Source: GCA-002708315 sp963676635 (GTDB lineage: Bacteria; Bacteroidota; Bacteroidia; Bacteroidales; F082). Taken from it: 64,000 nucleotides of DNA. Within the stretch, counting starts at the first letter, position 1. Each line of letters starts with the position of its first letter. A model generated the notes under the pieces. It searched no databases. It saw only the letters and a program-made list of their open reading frames with translations, and was not told where the DNA came from. Where the stretch lies: NCBI GenBank assembly GCA_963676635.1, contig OY781105.1, forward strand, positions 3,782,001 through 3,846,000, in the 5' to 3' direction. The position numbers and the translations under genes are program-made. Positions 46,606-55,767 of this stretch are shown piece by piece.

Positions 46606-47317
46606 ATCAGCATCAATTGCATCTGATGTTCAATTAGGATATAACGTAGTAATAAATGATGATGTAATTATTGAAAGTGGTGTTAAAATTGGAAACAATG
46701 TTGTAATTTATAATAATGTTGTTATTCTTTCTAATACCTATATATGGGATAATGCAATTGTAGGTAGACGGCCAATGGGTGTATCTTCGATTAAGAGTGC
46801 TATTAATTATCATAATTTAGAAACTGTAATTGGCAAAAATTGTGTACTTGGATGTTCAAGTGTAATATATTCAGATGTTAAGATAGGAGATGATTCATTG
46901 ATAGGTGATAATTCAATTGTTAGAGAAAGGAGTATTTTAGTAGGAAATAATATAATTGGTCCAAATTCTTTTATTCAAAAAGACTGTTATATTGATCATC
47001 ATACAAGAGTAATACAACAATCATCACTTGCTTCAGGTACAAAGATTGGAAAAAATAATTTTATTAGCTCAAATTTCACATGTGTTAGTGATAATACATT
47101 TGGGATAAATGGATATAAAAGCGATAAAACAGGACCTTTTATTGGAGATAATAATTTGATTGGTCCTAGTGTTACAATGCTAGACAATATTTTAGTAGGT
47201 GATAATAATATTATTGGTGCTAATGGTTTGGTGACCAAATCAATTGGAAATAATGGAGTATTCTATGGGAATCCCGTAAAATTTATAAAATCAAGATCTG
47301 AAAAAGAAATTAGTTAA
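46586..47317 (+). CDS. Hexapeptide-repeat sugar N-acetyltransferase (FdtC-like)
   Basis: 243 residues formed of left-handed beta-helix hexads (VKIGNNVVIYNNVVI, VIGKNCVLGCSSVI, VKIGDDSLIGDNSIV, ILVGDNNIIGANGLV). The placement between the ketoisomerase and the aminotransferase suggests acetylation of the 3-amino sugar to give dTDP-Fuc3NAc or dTDP-Qui3NAc. It is longer than typical FdtC, with an extra loop around 60-80 (GRRPMGVSSIKS). Confidence 0.7.
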   Translation: MKNFISKSASIASDVQLGYNVVINDDVIIESGVKIGNNVVIYNNVVILSNTYIWDNAIVGRRPMGVSSIKSAINYHNLETVIGKNCVLGCSSVIYSDVKIGDDSLIGDNSIVRERSILVGNNIIGPNSFIQKDCYIDHHTRVIQQSSLASGTKIGKNNFISSNFTCVSDNTFGINGYKSDKTGPFIGDNNLIGPSVTMLDNILVGDNNIIGANGLVTKSIGNNGVFYGNPVKFIKSRSEKEIS

Positions 47318-47318
47318 T

Positions 47319-48422
47319 ATGATAGACTTTTTAAATTTACAAGATGTCAACGATAAATATTCAGAAGAAATTATTAAATCTATAAGTAGAGTTGTTAAAT
47401 CTGGGTGGTACATTAATGGATTTGAATGTGAATTGTTTGAGAAAAATTATTCTAGTTTAATTGGGGTTGATTATTGTATTGGAGTTTCTAATGGCTTAGA
47501 TGCTATTAGGTTAATATTTAAATCCTATATTGAAATGGGCCAATTAAACATAGGTGATGAGGTTATTGTTCCTGCAAATACGTTTATTGGATCAATTTTG
47601 CCAATTTCAGATAATAATCTTGTTCCGGTATTGGTCGAGCCGAAAATTGAAACTTATCAAATCGATTATGATAGAATTGAAGCTGCAATATCAAAGAGAA
47701 CAAAAGCAATTCTTATTGTACATCTTTACGGTCAATGTTCTTATAATGATAAAATCGGTGAAATTTGTAAAAAATACAAACTAAAATTAATAGAAGACAA
47801 CGCGCAATCTCATGGTAGTAGATTTAATGGGAGGTATACTGGGTCACTTGGAGATGCTGCAGCACATAGTTTTTATCCAGGAAAAAATCTTGGGGCGCTT
47901 GGTGATGGTGGGGCAATAACTACAAATGACCCTGAATTGGCAAATGTTTGTAGAGCATTAGCGAATTATGGTTCAACAAAAAAGTATTATTGTGATTATA
48001 AAGGATTGAATTGTAGATTAGATGAAATTCAAGCAGCTATTCTGAATGTGAAATTAACTTATTTAGAAGAAGATATAAAAAAGAGAAAAATAATTGCTAG
48101 ATATTATATTGACAAAATAAATCACCCTTTAATAAAGTTACCTCAAATCATGAATTGGGATGAACATGCTTTTCACTTATTTCCAATCATGTGTATATAC
48201 AGGGATAGATTGCAAAAACATCTAATAATCAATGGGATACAAACAATGATCCATTATCCAATACCTCCTCACAAGCAAAAGTGTTATCAAGAGTTTAATA
48301 AATTAGATTTGCCAATTACTGAAAAAATTCATAATGAAGTGTTGAGTTTACCAATTAGTCCTGTATTAAGTTTTAAAGAATATAATACAATCGTAAGTGT
48401 TATTAATAACTGGAAAATTTAA
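47319..48422 (+). CDS. DegT/DnrJ/EryC1 aminotransferase (FdtB-like)
   Basis: PLP enzyme of 367 residues that would aminate the dTDP-3-keto-6-deoxyhexose. Lys189 in HSFYPGKNLGALGDGG is the PLP lysine; VPANTFIGSI and LIEDNAQSHGS are also diagnostic. It follows the acetyltransferase gene by 1 base and shares its last base with the next start. With 45721-47317 it forms a 3-acetamido-3,6-dideoxyhexose unit. Confidence 0.85.
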   Translation: MIDFLNLQDVNDKYSEEIIKSISRVVKSGWYINGFECELFEKNYSSLIGVDYCIGVSNGLDAIRLIFKSYIEMGQLNIGDEVIVPANTFIGSILPISDNNLVPVLVEPKIETYQIDYDRIEAAISKRTKAILIVHLYGQCSYNDKIGEICKKYKLKLIEDNAQSHGSRFNGRYTGSLGDAAAHSFYPGKNLGALGDGGAITTNDPELANVCRALANYGSTKKYYCDYKGLNCRLDEIQAAILNVKLTYLEEDIKKRKIIARYYIDKINHPLIKLPQIMNWDEHAFHLFPIMCIYRDRLQKHLIINGIQTMIHYPIPPHKQKCYQEFNKLDLPITEKIHNEVLSLPISPVLSFKEYNTIVSVINNWKI

Positions 48423-49657
48423 TGAAAAAGATTTGGATAGTAAATTATTACGCTGCTCCGCCTAAATATACTGGAAATCCAAGACATTTAGAGTTTTCAA
48501 GTTTTCTTCATAAAAAAGGTCTTGATGTAACTTTATTTTCATCTGGATTCATTAGTGATAAGAATGTATCGTTAACATCTCGTGGAAAAAGATTTAGTAA
48601 TATTAAATACGGAAATCATAAATTTATTCATATTGGGGTTAAAAGTTATATTGGTAATGGAGTTTCAAGAATGATTTCAATTTTTCAGTTTGGTTGGATA
48701 ATTTTTAGATTTTGCAAGAAATTTGATAAACCTGATGTTATACTTCATAATATACATATGCCTTTTGATTATCCTGTTCTATGGTGTGCCAAAAGATTAA
48801 AGGCTAAGTATATTGCAGAAGCTTGGGATCTTTGGCCAGATTCATTTGTTAGGTTTGGTCTTATTAGTGCGAAAAGTCCAATTACTAAATTAGCTTATAT
48901 GATTGAATATAAATTGTATAAAAACGCTGATGAGATAATTTTTTCATTCGAAGGAGGGCTGGATTATTTACGGAATAGAAAGTGGTTAATAGAAACAGGA
49001 GGAAATATTAATCCAAATAAAGTACATTATATAAACAATGGGGTTAATAATAAAAAGTTTAATAATGATATTATTAATAAATCGTATTCTGATTTTGATT
49101 TGGAAGACGAACATGTTTTTAAGATTGTATATCTTGGTTCTATAAAATTAGTAAATAATTTGAAGGCCTTGATTGATGCTGCAAGCTTCCTTAAGTCTTA
49201 TTCTTTGATTAAATTTTATATTTATGGAGATGGTAGTGATAGAGATAATTTGATAAGTTATTGTAAAGATAAGAACATTTATAATGTTGTTTTTAAAGAC
49301 AAGTGGATTCCATTTAGCGATGTCCCTTATGTCTTGTCAAAAAGCTCTTTGAATATTTTAAATTACAAGAAAAAGTTTGGGATTTATGGAACAAGCTCAG
49401 GTAAGCTATTTCAATATCTTGCTGCTGGTAAACCAATAATTTCTAATATAGAGATGAATTATTGTCTAATTAGAAAATATAAATTAGGGATAAGTCAAAA
49501 TCTTGATAGTCCAAAAATGTATGCTGATGCTATTTTGTCAATATATAATTTAAAACCGGCAGAATACAATAGTATGTGTGCTAGGGTATTAGAGGTTGCG
49601 AGGAAATTTGATTTTGAAATTTTAAGTAAAAAGTTACTCAAAGTTGTCAATAAATAG
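48422..49657 (+). CDS. Glycosyltransferase family 4 protein (WcaI/WbuB-like)
   Basis: 411 residues. The opening KIWIVNYYAAPPKYTGNPRH is typical of WbuB-like transferases. The C-terminal half has VYLGSIKLVNNLKALIDAA, FYIYGDGSDRDNL and GTSSGKLFQYLAAGKPII. It may transfer the Fuc3NAc/Qui3NAc made by the preceding genes. Confidence 0.8.
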   Translation: MKKIWIVNYYAAPPKYTGNPRHLEFSSFLHKKGLDVTLFSSGFISDKNVSLTSRGKRFSNIKYGNHKFIHIGVKSYIGNGVSRMISIFQFGWIIFRFCKKFDKPDVILHNIHMPFDYPVLWCAKRLKAKYIAEAWDLWPDSFVRFGLISAKSPITKLAYMIEYKLYKNADEIIFSFEGGLDYLRNRKWLIETGGNINPNKVHYINNGVNNKKFNNDIINKSYSDFDLEDEHVFKIVYLGSIKLVNNLKALIDAASFLKSYSLIKFYIYGDGSDRDNLISYCKDKNIYNVVFKDKWIPFSDVPYVLSKSSLNILNYKKKFGIYGTSSGKLFQYLAAGKPIISNIEMNYCLIRKYKLGISQNLDSPKMYADAILSIYNLKPAEYNSMCARVLEVARKFDFEILSKKLLKVVNK

Positions 49658-50032
49658 TAGATCTTATATTGCTGTTGTGAACAAAATAATTGATTATTTG
49701 CAAGTTTGATAATTTAACTATTCATAATTTAGTAGCATATTATTTTATTTGTTTTATTATTTTCTGAAGAATCTTCAATTTAATGTTTCTTTTGTCTTGA
49801 AGCATTCAGAATTAGTTTTGCTTAGTCTATATTAAAGATATATTAATTTGTGTATTTGGTTAGTAAGAGTTGAAAATGTTCAATATTAAGTTGTTGTTAG
49901 GACTTAATTTATGGTGCAATTAATAAAATTCGTTTTTATTTGCATTAATTTATACATTTGAAGTCACAAATTATAAATTAGTATGGTAACTTAATATTAG
50001 CATTATACTTAAAATGTTAAGATACAAAATGA
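49658..50032 (+). other. AT-rich gap before the acyl cassette
   Basis: 375 bases without coding signal, known repeat or hairpin terminator. It separates the sugar genes from the acyl-building genes and could hold their own promoter. Confidence 0.45.
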
Positions 50033-50668
50033 ATGATGAAAAATCTTATAATAATTGGAAGTGGTGGAATGGGTCGAGAAGTATTCGATCTGGCTACAAA
50101 ATGTACTGGATTTAAGTCAGAATTTGTGATTAAAGGATTTCTTGATGATAATGTTAATGCCCTAAATAGTTTTAATGGGTATCCTCCTGTTATAGGAAAG
50201 ATTTTAGATTACAAAATTGATGTTAATGATATATTTATTTGTTCGGTTGGGAATGTACAAAGTAAAAAAAAATATATTCGATCAATAATGGAAAAGGGTG
50301 GTGAATTTATTAGTTTAATCCACCCATCAGCATCAATTAGTAAAAATGTTGAGATAGGCGTTGGATGTGTTATTTTACAAAATGCAACAATTGGTTCAGA
50401 TGCAAAAATTGGAGATCATGTATTAATTCAAATTTCAACAGTAATTGGACACGATGCACGAATTGGTGATTATTCGAGAATTGATTGCTTTGCAGTTTGT
50501 GTTGGAGGTGTTATTATTGAAGATCTAGTAACAATTCATACTTCGGCTATTATAAATCATAATGTTAAAGTCAGAAAAAAATCTACTGTGGGAGCTGGAA
50601 GTTTCGTGCTGCGAAACGTAAAAGAAAGCACAACAGTTTATGGTAATCCTGCTGTACTATTAAAATAA
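50033..50668 (+). CDS. NeuD/PglD-type sugar O/N-acyltransferase
   Basis: 211 residues: a Rossmann-like N-terminal domain (LIIIGSGGMGREVFDLA, 4-20) and a left-handed beta-helix (about 95-205: VEIGVGCVILQNATIG, AKIGDHVLIQISTVIGHD, VVYGNPAVLL-like end). NeuD/PglD proteins acylate amino or hydroxyl groups of nucleotide sugars with acetyl-CoA. Its position 7 bp before a dedicated FabD/ACP set suggests it could use a longer acyl donor. Confidence 0.75.
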   Translation: MMKNLIIIGSGGMGREVFDLATKCTGFKSEFVIKGFLDDNVNALNSFNGYPPVIGKILDYKIDVNDIFICSVGNVQSKKKYIRSIMEKGGEFISLIHPSASISKNVEIGVGCVILQNATIGSDAKIGDHVLIQISTVIGHDARIGDYSRIDCFAVCVGGVIIEDLVTIHTSAIINHNVKVRKKSTVGAGSFVLRNVKESTTVYGNPAVLLK

Positions 50669-50675
50669 TAAAAAA

Positions 50676-51593
50676 ATGAAAGCATTTATATTTCCAGGAC
50701 AAGGTGTTCAAAGAACAGGAATGGGGAAAGAACTTTATGATAATTTCCCTAAAGCTAAGAAATTATTTGAAGATGCAAATGATATTTTAGGATGGAGAAT
50801 AACTGATGTGATGTTTTTTGGTTCAGAACTTGAATTGATGGAAACAAAAAATACGCAACCGGCCGTATTTTTGTATAGTACTATTCTTGCTTTAACACAG
50901 AAAGAGGTTACACCTGATATAGTAGCTGGACACTCCCTTGGGGAGTTCGCTGCATTAGTTGTAAATAAAGCCATTACTTTAGAAGATGGTTTGAATTTAG
51001 TGCTGAATAGGGCGTTAATTGCGCAAAAGGTTTGTGAAAGTCAAAAAACTGCTATGGGGGCAATAATAGGACTCTCAGATGAATATGTTGATATGAGAAT
51101 AAAAGAAATATCTAATGAAAGCAGCGAGCAAATTTATTTTGCAAATTATAATGGTCCGGGACAAGTTGTGATTACAGGGACTAAAAAAGGAATAAGACTT
51201 GCTTGTAAAGCATTTAAAAAAGAAGGGGCAAAAAAAGCCGTACCTTTACCAATTGGGGGATCCTTTCATTCACCTTTTATGGATAATGCTCAGATTGAAC
51301 TTGAAAGAATCATAAATGAAACAAAGTTTACTGCTCCTATCTGTCCAATTGTGCAATGTGTTACAGGGCGGAGGCATGTAGATATTGATGAAATTCGGCG
51401 AAATCTAATCAATCATATTACTCATCCTGTATTATGGACTGATATGGTAATGAATATGGAGGAATTTGGAATTGATGAATATCTTGAGATTGGACCAGAT
51501 GATACGTTACAAAAGATTGTTACAAGGTTGTGTCCAGAAAAAAAAGTTATTTCAATACTAGATATAAAACAATATAGAAATATTATTAATTAA
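50676..51593 (+). CDS. FabD-like ACP S-malonyltransferase
   Basis: Loads malonyl groups on ACP. 305 residues, complete: GQGVQRTGMGKEL (8-20), the nucleophile Ser87 in VAGHSLGEFAALV and His198 in GGSFHSPFM. A housekeeping copy is expected elsewhere, so this one probably serves only the ACP encoded next (51605). Codon use is AT-rich like the rest of the locus. Confidence 0.85.
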   Translation: MKAFIFPGQGVQRTGMGKELYDNFPKAKKLFEDANDILGWRITDVMFFGSELELMETKNTQPAVFLYSTILALTQKEVTPDIVAGHSLGEFAALVVNKAITLEDGLNLVLNRALIAQKVCESQKTAMGAIIGLSDEYVDMRIKEISNESSEQIYFANYNGPGQVVITGTKKGIRLACKAFKKEGAKKAVPLPIGGSFHSPFMDNAQIELERIINETKFTAPICPIVQCVTGRRHVDIDEIRRNLINHITHPVLWTDMVMNMEEFGIDEYLEIGPDDTLQKIVTRLCPEKKVISILDIKQYRNIIN

Positions 51594-51604
51594 AATTTAA
51601 AAAA

Positions 51605-51832
51605 ATGGATTTAGAAAAGTTTATTGAGCTCTTCAGTGAGCAATTTGATGACACAAGTGCTGACAAATTTTCAGCTAACACTATTTTTAAAGAACTTGCT
51701 GAATGGGATTCGTTGACAGCATTATCTGTTATTGCAATGGTAGATGAAGAGTTAGAAAAAAGGATTACAGGTGCTGACATACGCTCTTGTGATACTATTG
51801 AGGATTTATACAAATTATCAATAAAAATATAA
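51605..51832 (+). CDS. Dedicated acyl carrier protein
   Basis: 75 residues, acidic, helical. Ser36 in the DSL motif (ELAEWDSLTALSVIAM) is the phosphopantetheine site. It carries the growing acyl chain of this cassette. The sequence is far from a typical fatty acid ACP (short DSL context, extra basic residues), in line with a special role. Confidence 0.85.
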   Translation: MDLEKFIELFSEQFDDTSADKFSANTIFKELAEWDSLTALSVIAMVDEELEKRITGADIRSCDTIEDLYKLSIKI

Positions 51833-51836
51833 TCAG

Positions 51837-52589
51837 ATGTATAATCCTTATTCTCTTCAAGGAAAAACAATACTTGTTACTGGTGCCTCTTCTGGAATTG
51901 GAAGAGGCATTGCAATCGAATGTTCAAAGATGGGTGCAACTTTGATAATTACTGGTCGAAACGTTGAACGATTGAAAAATACTTATCTTGAATTAGAGGG
52001 GAGTAATCATATTCAGGTAGTTGCTGATTTATCGAAACCTGAAGGTCTCGAATCATTAGTTGAAAAATGTCCTCAGTTAGATGGTTTTGTTAGTAATGCA
52101 GGTATACCGAAACTTGTGGTTGTTAAATTTATTCAAAGAGAAAGTCTTGATGAAATTATAGAAATAAATACAATCGCGCCGATATTATTGACATCCTCTT
52201 TAGTTAAAATGAAAAAATTAAAGAGTGGGTCATCAATTGTATTTGTGTCTTCGATTTCTGGTGTAAATATTTCGACTTTAGGTGAATCTTCTTATTCCGC
52301 TTCGAAAGGGGCATTAAATGGATTTGCCAAGGGAGCAGCAATTGATCTTGCATCAAAGAAAATTCGCGTAAATAGTGTAAATCCGGGATTAATTCAAACT
52401 AATATTCTTGAGCTTGCTGGTGAGATGTTTTCAGAAGAGCAAATAAAAAATAAGTTAAAACAATATCCATTAAAGCGAATTGGGAAACCAAAAGATGTTG
52501 CGTTTGGAGTTATATATTTGCTTTCTGAGGCTTCAAATTGGGTAACTGGTGCTAATATTGTTATTGATGGAGGATTTGTTTTGCAATAA
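51837..52589 (+). CDS. FabG-like 3-oxoacyl-ACP reductase (SDR)
   Basis: 250 residues, short-chain dehydrogenase: TGASSGIGRG at 15-24, SNAGIPK near 90, FVSSISGV and the catalytic SYSASKGAL (Y-x-x-x-K), and the NPGLIQTNI tail. It would reduce the 3-oxoacyl group on the ACP to a 3-hydroxyacyl group. No dehydratase or enoyl reductase gene is nearby, so the hydroxyl may be retained. Confidence 0.82.
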   Translation: MYNPYSLQGKTILVTGASSGIGRGIAIECSKMGATLIITGRNVERLKNTYLELEGSNHIQVVADLSKPEGLESLVEKCPQLDGFVSNAGIPKLVVVKFIQRESLDEIIEINTIAPILLTSSLVKMKKLKSGSSIVFVSSISGVNISTLGESSYSASKGALNGFAKGAAIDLASKKIRVNSVNPGLIQTNILELAGEMFSEEQIKNKLKQYPLKRIGKPKDVAFGVIYLLSEASNWVTGANIVIDGGFVLQ

Positions 52590-52598
52590 TTTATTATT

Positions 52599-53651
52599 AT
52601 GAGTTTAATAAAATTTAGTGGTATTGGGATACGCTCTATTAGTGTTACCGTCCCCAAAAGAAAAGTTTTAACGAAAGATCAAAACAATCTGTTTGATGTA
52701 GAACACTTGACGAAGTTTATAGAGACAACAGGTGTAGCAGAAAGAAGAATTGCAGAACATAATGTTTGTTCTTCAGATTTGTGTTTTGATGCAGCCGAAA
52801 AATTGTTTGAGGAAACTAGGATAAATAAAGATGAAATTGATGTGTTGATTTTTATTAGTCAGACGCCAGATTATAAAGTGCCAGGGACATCAATTATTTT
52901 ACAAGATAGGTTAGGTTTAAAAAAGTCAACAATTGCTTTTGATATAAATTTAACTTGCTCAGGTTTTGTATATGGCTTATATATAGCATATTCTTTAGTG
53001 AATAATTCCAGTATAAATAATGTGCTGCTTTTAGTAGGTGAAACTTTATCAAAAATTACATCTAATGAAGATAAATCTACGGGACTTTTACTGGGCGATG
53101 GAGGGAGTGCAACATTAGTTGATAAAAATATTAAATATGGAGAGAGTTTTTTTTCATTAAACACTGATGGATCAAATTTCAGATCTGTTATTGTCCCTGC
53201 AGGAGGATATCGTAATATGAGTTCGGAGCTAACATTAAAATCAAAAGTTTTTGAGGATGGAAGCATTAGAAATGAGGAACAACTATACATGGATGGTATG
53301 GATGTATTTAGTTTCGCTGTTTCACGTATTCCAAAAGATGTAAAAAGAATATTAAGTTTTGCAAATTTAGGAGTTAATGATATTGATAAAGTCGTTTTTC
53401 ATCAGTCGAATAAATATATGATGGATGTGATTGCTAAAAGGTCAAAAGTGGAGTTGTCAAAAATGCTATACTCAATCCAACGGTTTGGAAATACAAGTGG
53501 TGTTTCTATTCCATCTGCTATTGTAGATCAACGAGATAAAATTGAAAATAATGACACTTTGTTATTAAATGCAATTGGAGCAGGTTTTTCTTGGGGTACT
53601 GTGATATTAAAATTGGTTGATTGTAAAATTGTTAAAATTCAGGAGATATAA
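52599..53651 (+). CDS. 3-oxoacyl-ACP synthase III (KAS III), first of two
   Basis: 350 residues. The catalytic triad is visible: Cys120 (DINLTCSGFVYG), His in VVFHQSNKYMMD and Asn in FGNTSGVSIPSA. It condenses an acyl-CoA starter with malonyl-ACP. The two KAS III proteins of the cassette are clearly distinct in sequence, which suggests two different starters or two extension steps. Confidence 0.85.
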   Translation: MSLIKFSGIGIRSISVTVPKRKVLTKDQNNLFDVEHLTKFIETTGVAERRIAEHNVCSSDLCFDAAEKLFEETRINKDEIDVLIFISQTPDYKVPGTSIILQDRLGLKKSTIAFDINLTCSGFVYGLYIAYSLVNNSSINNVLLLVGETLSKITSNEDKSTGLLLGDGGSATLVDKNIKYGESFFSLNTDGSNFRSVIVPAGGYRNMSSELTLKSKVFEDGSIRNEEQLYMDGMDVFSFAVSRIPKDVKRILSFANLGVNDIDKVVFHQSNKYMMDVIAKRSKVELSKMLYSIQRFGNTSGVSIPSAIVDQRDKIENNDTLLLNAIGAGFSWGTVILKLVDCKIVKIQEI

Positions 53652-53653
53652 TA

Positions 53654-54661
53654 ATGAATACATTTATAAAAGGGATTTCTTATTATTTACCGGATAGAGT
53701 CATTACTAATGAGGAGATTTCTAATAAATTTCCAGAGTGGACTGTAGATAAGATAAATGATAAGATTGGTATCAAGAAAAGACATCAGGCTAAAAAAGGT
53801 GAAACAGCTGCTGATTTGGCAATAAAAGCTGCATTAAAGTTATTTCAAGAATACAAAATAGATCAAAGTATTATTGATTATATTGTTTTTGTCACGCAAA
53901 GTCCTGATTATATTTTACCCACAACAGCATGTTTAATTCAAGATAAACTCGGTTTGCCAACTTCAATTGGTGCAATTGATGTAAATCAAGGGTGTTCAGG
54001 CTTTATTGTTGGTATATCGCTTGCAAAAGGATTAATAAAAGGGAATATGGCTAAGAATGTTTTGCTTTTAACATCAGAAACGTATTCTAAATATATTCAT
54101 CCAAAAGATAAAGGAAATATGACCATTTTTGGCGATGCAGCTGCAGCAACTTTAATATCCACTGAAGGAATAGCGGAAATTGGTAATTTTGTTTTTGGTA
54201 CTGATGGTAAAGGTGCTCCAAACTTAATTGTTAAATCTGGTGCACAAAGAAATCCTAAATATTTAAATGATTTAGTTTTTGATGAAAAAGGTAATCCTAA
54301 GTCGTCTGATTATTTATTTATGGATGGAGCTGCTATTGTCAATTATACGTTAGATTATATACCTCCATTAGTTGTTGATACACTCAAGATTAATAATATA
54401 ATCAAAGATGATATAGATTTATTTGTGTTTCATCAAGCAAATAAATTTATTATGGAGTTACTTAGAAAAAAATTACGGATTAGTGAGGAAAAATTTTATA
54501 AATACTATAAAGATACTGGTAATACTGTTTCTTCAACAATTCCAATTGCACTTAAACATGCTATTAAAGAGGGTGTTATAAAAGGAGAATCGAAAGTCTT
54601 AATTGCTGCTCAAGGATTAGGATATTCTTGGGCAGGTGCATTACTTGAATTTAATAAATAA
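53654..54661 (+). CDS. 3-oxoacyl-ACP synthase III (KAS III), second of two
   Basis: 335 residues with Cys114 (DVNQGCSGFIVG), FVFHQANKFIMEL and DTGNTVSSTIPIAL, so complete. It starts 2 bases after the previous KAS III stop. Two such genes in a row, with their own ACP, FabD and FabG, form a short-chain hydroxyacyl assembly set. Confidence 0.85.
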   Translation: MNTFIKGISYYLPDRVITNEEISNKFPEWTVDKINDKIGIKKRHQAKKGETAADLAIKAALKLFQEYKIDQSIIDYIVFVTQSPDYILPTTACLIQDKLGLPTSIGAIDVNQGCSGFIVGISLAKGLIKGNMAKNVLLLTSETYSKYIHPKDKGNMTIFGDAAAATLISTEGIAEIGNFVFGTDGKGAPNLIVKSGAQRNPKYLNDLVFDEKGNPKSSDYLFMDGAAIVNYTLDYIPPLVVDTLKINNIIKDDIDLFVFHQANKFIMELLRKKLRISEEKFYKYYKDTGNTVSSTIPIALKHAIKEGVIKGESKVLIAAQGLGYSWAGALLEFNK

Positions 54662-54668
54662 ACTTATT

Positions 54669-55070
54669 ATGAAACTTGAATATATAGAACACATAGGAAT
54701 TGCTGTTAATAGTTTGGACGAAAGCATCCCTATTTATGAAAAATTGCTTGGGACAGAATGTTATGCAATTGAAGTTGTAAACGATCAATTTGTAAAAACT
54801 GCATTTTTTAAAATTGGAAATATAAAAATTGAATTATTAGAAGCTGTCGATTCACAAGGTCCGATAAGTTCATTTATTGAAAAGAAGGGTGAAGGAATCC
54901 ATCATATTGCTTTTTCAACTGAAAATACTGATAAAGCTTTGTTGAATGCAAAAAAGATTGGGTTTAAACTTATTGATTTTAAATCTCGTAAAGGTGCTGA
55001 AGGTATGGATATTGGATTTCTTAATCCAAAATTTACTAATGGTGTTTTAGTTGAGTTTTGCTCCAAATAA
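54669..55070 (+). CDS. VOC-family protein (methylmalonyl-CoA epimerase-like)
   Basis: 133 residues from ATG 54669 (MKLEYIEHIGIAVNSLDESI). His (IEHIGIAV), Glu (IKIELLEA) and GIHHIAFST, VLVEF give the metal set of the glyoxalase/VOC fold, closest to methylmalonyl-CoA epimerase. In this context it may act on a branched or hydroxylated acyl thioester. The longer frame from 54636 overlaps the KAS III end and is rejected. Confidence 0.75.
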   Translation: MKLEYIEHIGIAVNSLDESIPIYEKLLGTECYAIEVVNDQFVKTAFFKIGNIKIELLEAVDSQGPISSFIEKKGEGIHHIAFSTENTDKALLNAKKIGFKLIDFKSRKGAEGMDIGFLNPKFTNGVLVEFCSK

Positions 55071-55095
55071 TAACGAATTTTTGTATTTCCAAATA

Positions 55096-55722
55096 ATGCA
55101 AGTAAAACGGTTTATTAATACAATATTATCTTCAAATAGTTATATAATTTATTCAAAAGAAAATAACGTATGGATAGTTGATCCGGGTGATAGCGATCAA
55201 ATATTGGAATGGCTTAAAATAAATAATAAATACGTAGAAGGGATATTGTTAACGCATTATCATATTGACCACATATATGGTGTTAATGATCTAAAAAAAG
55301 CCTATCCTGATTTGAAAATATTTTCCTCAAAAAAGTCACTTGAGGGTCTTTATTCTGCTAAATTAAATGGATCTTGCTATTTAGAAATGCCATATGTAAT
55401 TGAGGATAAACAAGTCGATTTAATCAGTGAAGATTTTGTAATTGACATGCATCTTAAAGGGACAAAAGTAAGAGTTTTTAATACGCCTGGTCATAATAAT
55501 GATTGTGTTTCATATAGTGTCAATGATTATTTGTTTACTGGTGATTCCTTAATTCCTGGAAATAAAGTACACATTAAATCAAAATATAGTAGTAAAGCAT
55601 TGGCTGAAGAAACAATTATTATGATTTTAAAGACTTTTTCCCCTAATACTATAATATGTCCTGGTCATAAAGCTATGCGTCTACTAAAAGATATTGAAAT
55701 AAGTGAAATTTTAAGGAGTTAA
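55096..55722 (+). CDS. Metallo-beta-lactamase-fold hydrolase
   Basis: 208 residues from ATG 55096 (MQVKRFINTILSSNSYIIYS). The zinc motif THYHIDHIYG (H-x-H-x-D-H), NTPGHNNDCVSY, FTGDSLIP and CPGHKA place it with glyoxalase II-like thioesterases. It may release or edit the acyl thioester made by the cassette. Confidence 0.75.
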   Translation: MQVKRFINTILSSNSYIIYSKENNVWIVDPGDSDQILEWLKINNKYVEGILLTHYHIDHIYGVNDLKKAYPDLKIFSSKKSLEGLYSAKLNGSCYLEMPYVIEDKQVDLISEDFVIDMHLKGTKVRVFNTPGHNNDCVSYSVNDYLFTGDSLIPGNKVHIKSKYSSKALAEETIIMILKTFSPNTIICPGHKAMRLLKDIEISEILRS

Positions 55723-55767
55723 TAATAATTTTAGTTTTATTTTAAAAATTATAAAATTCAAATTACT

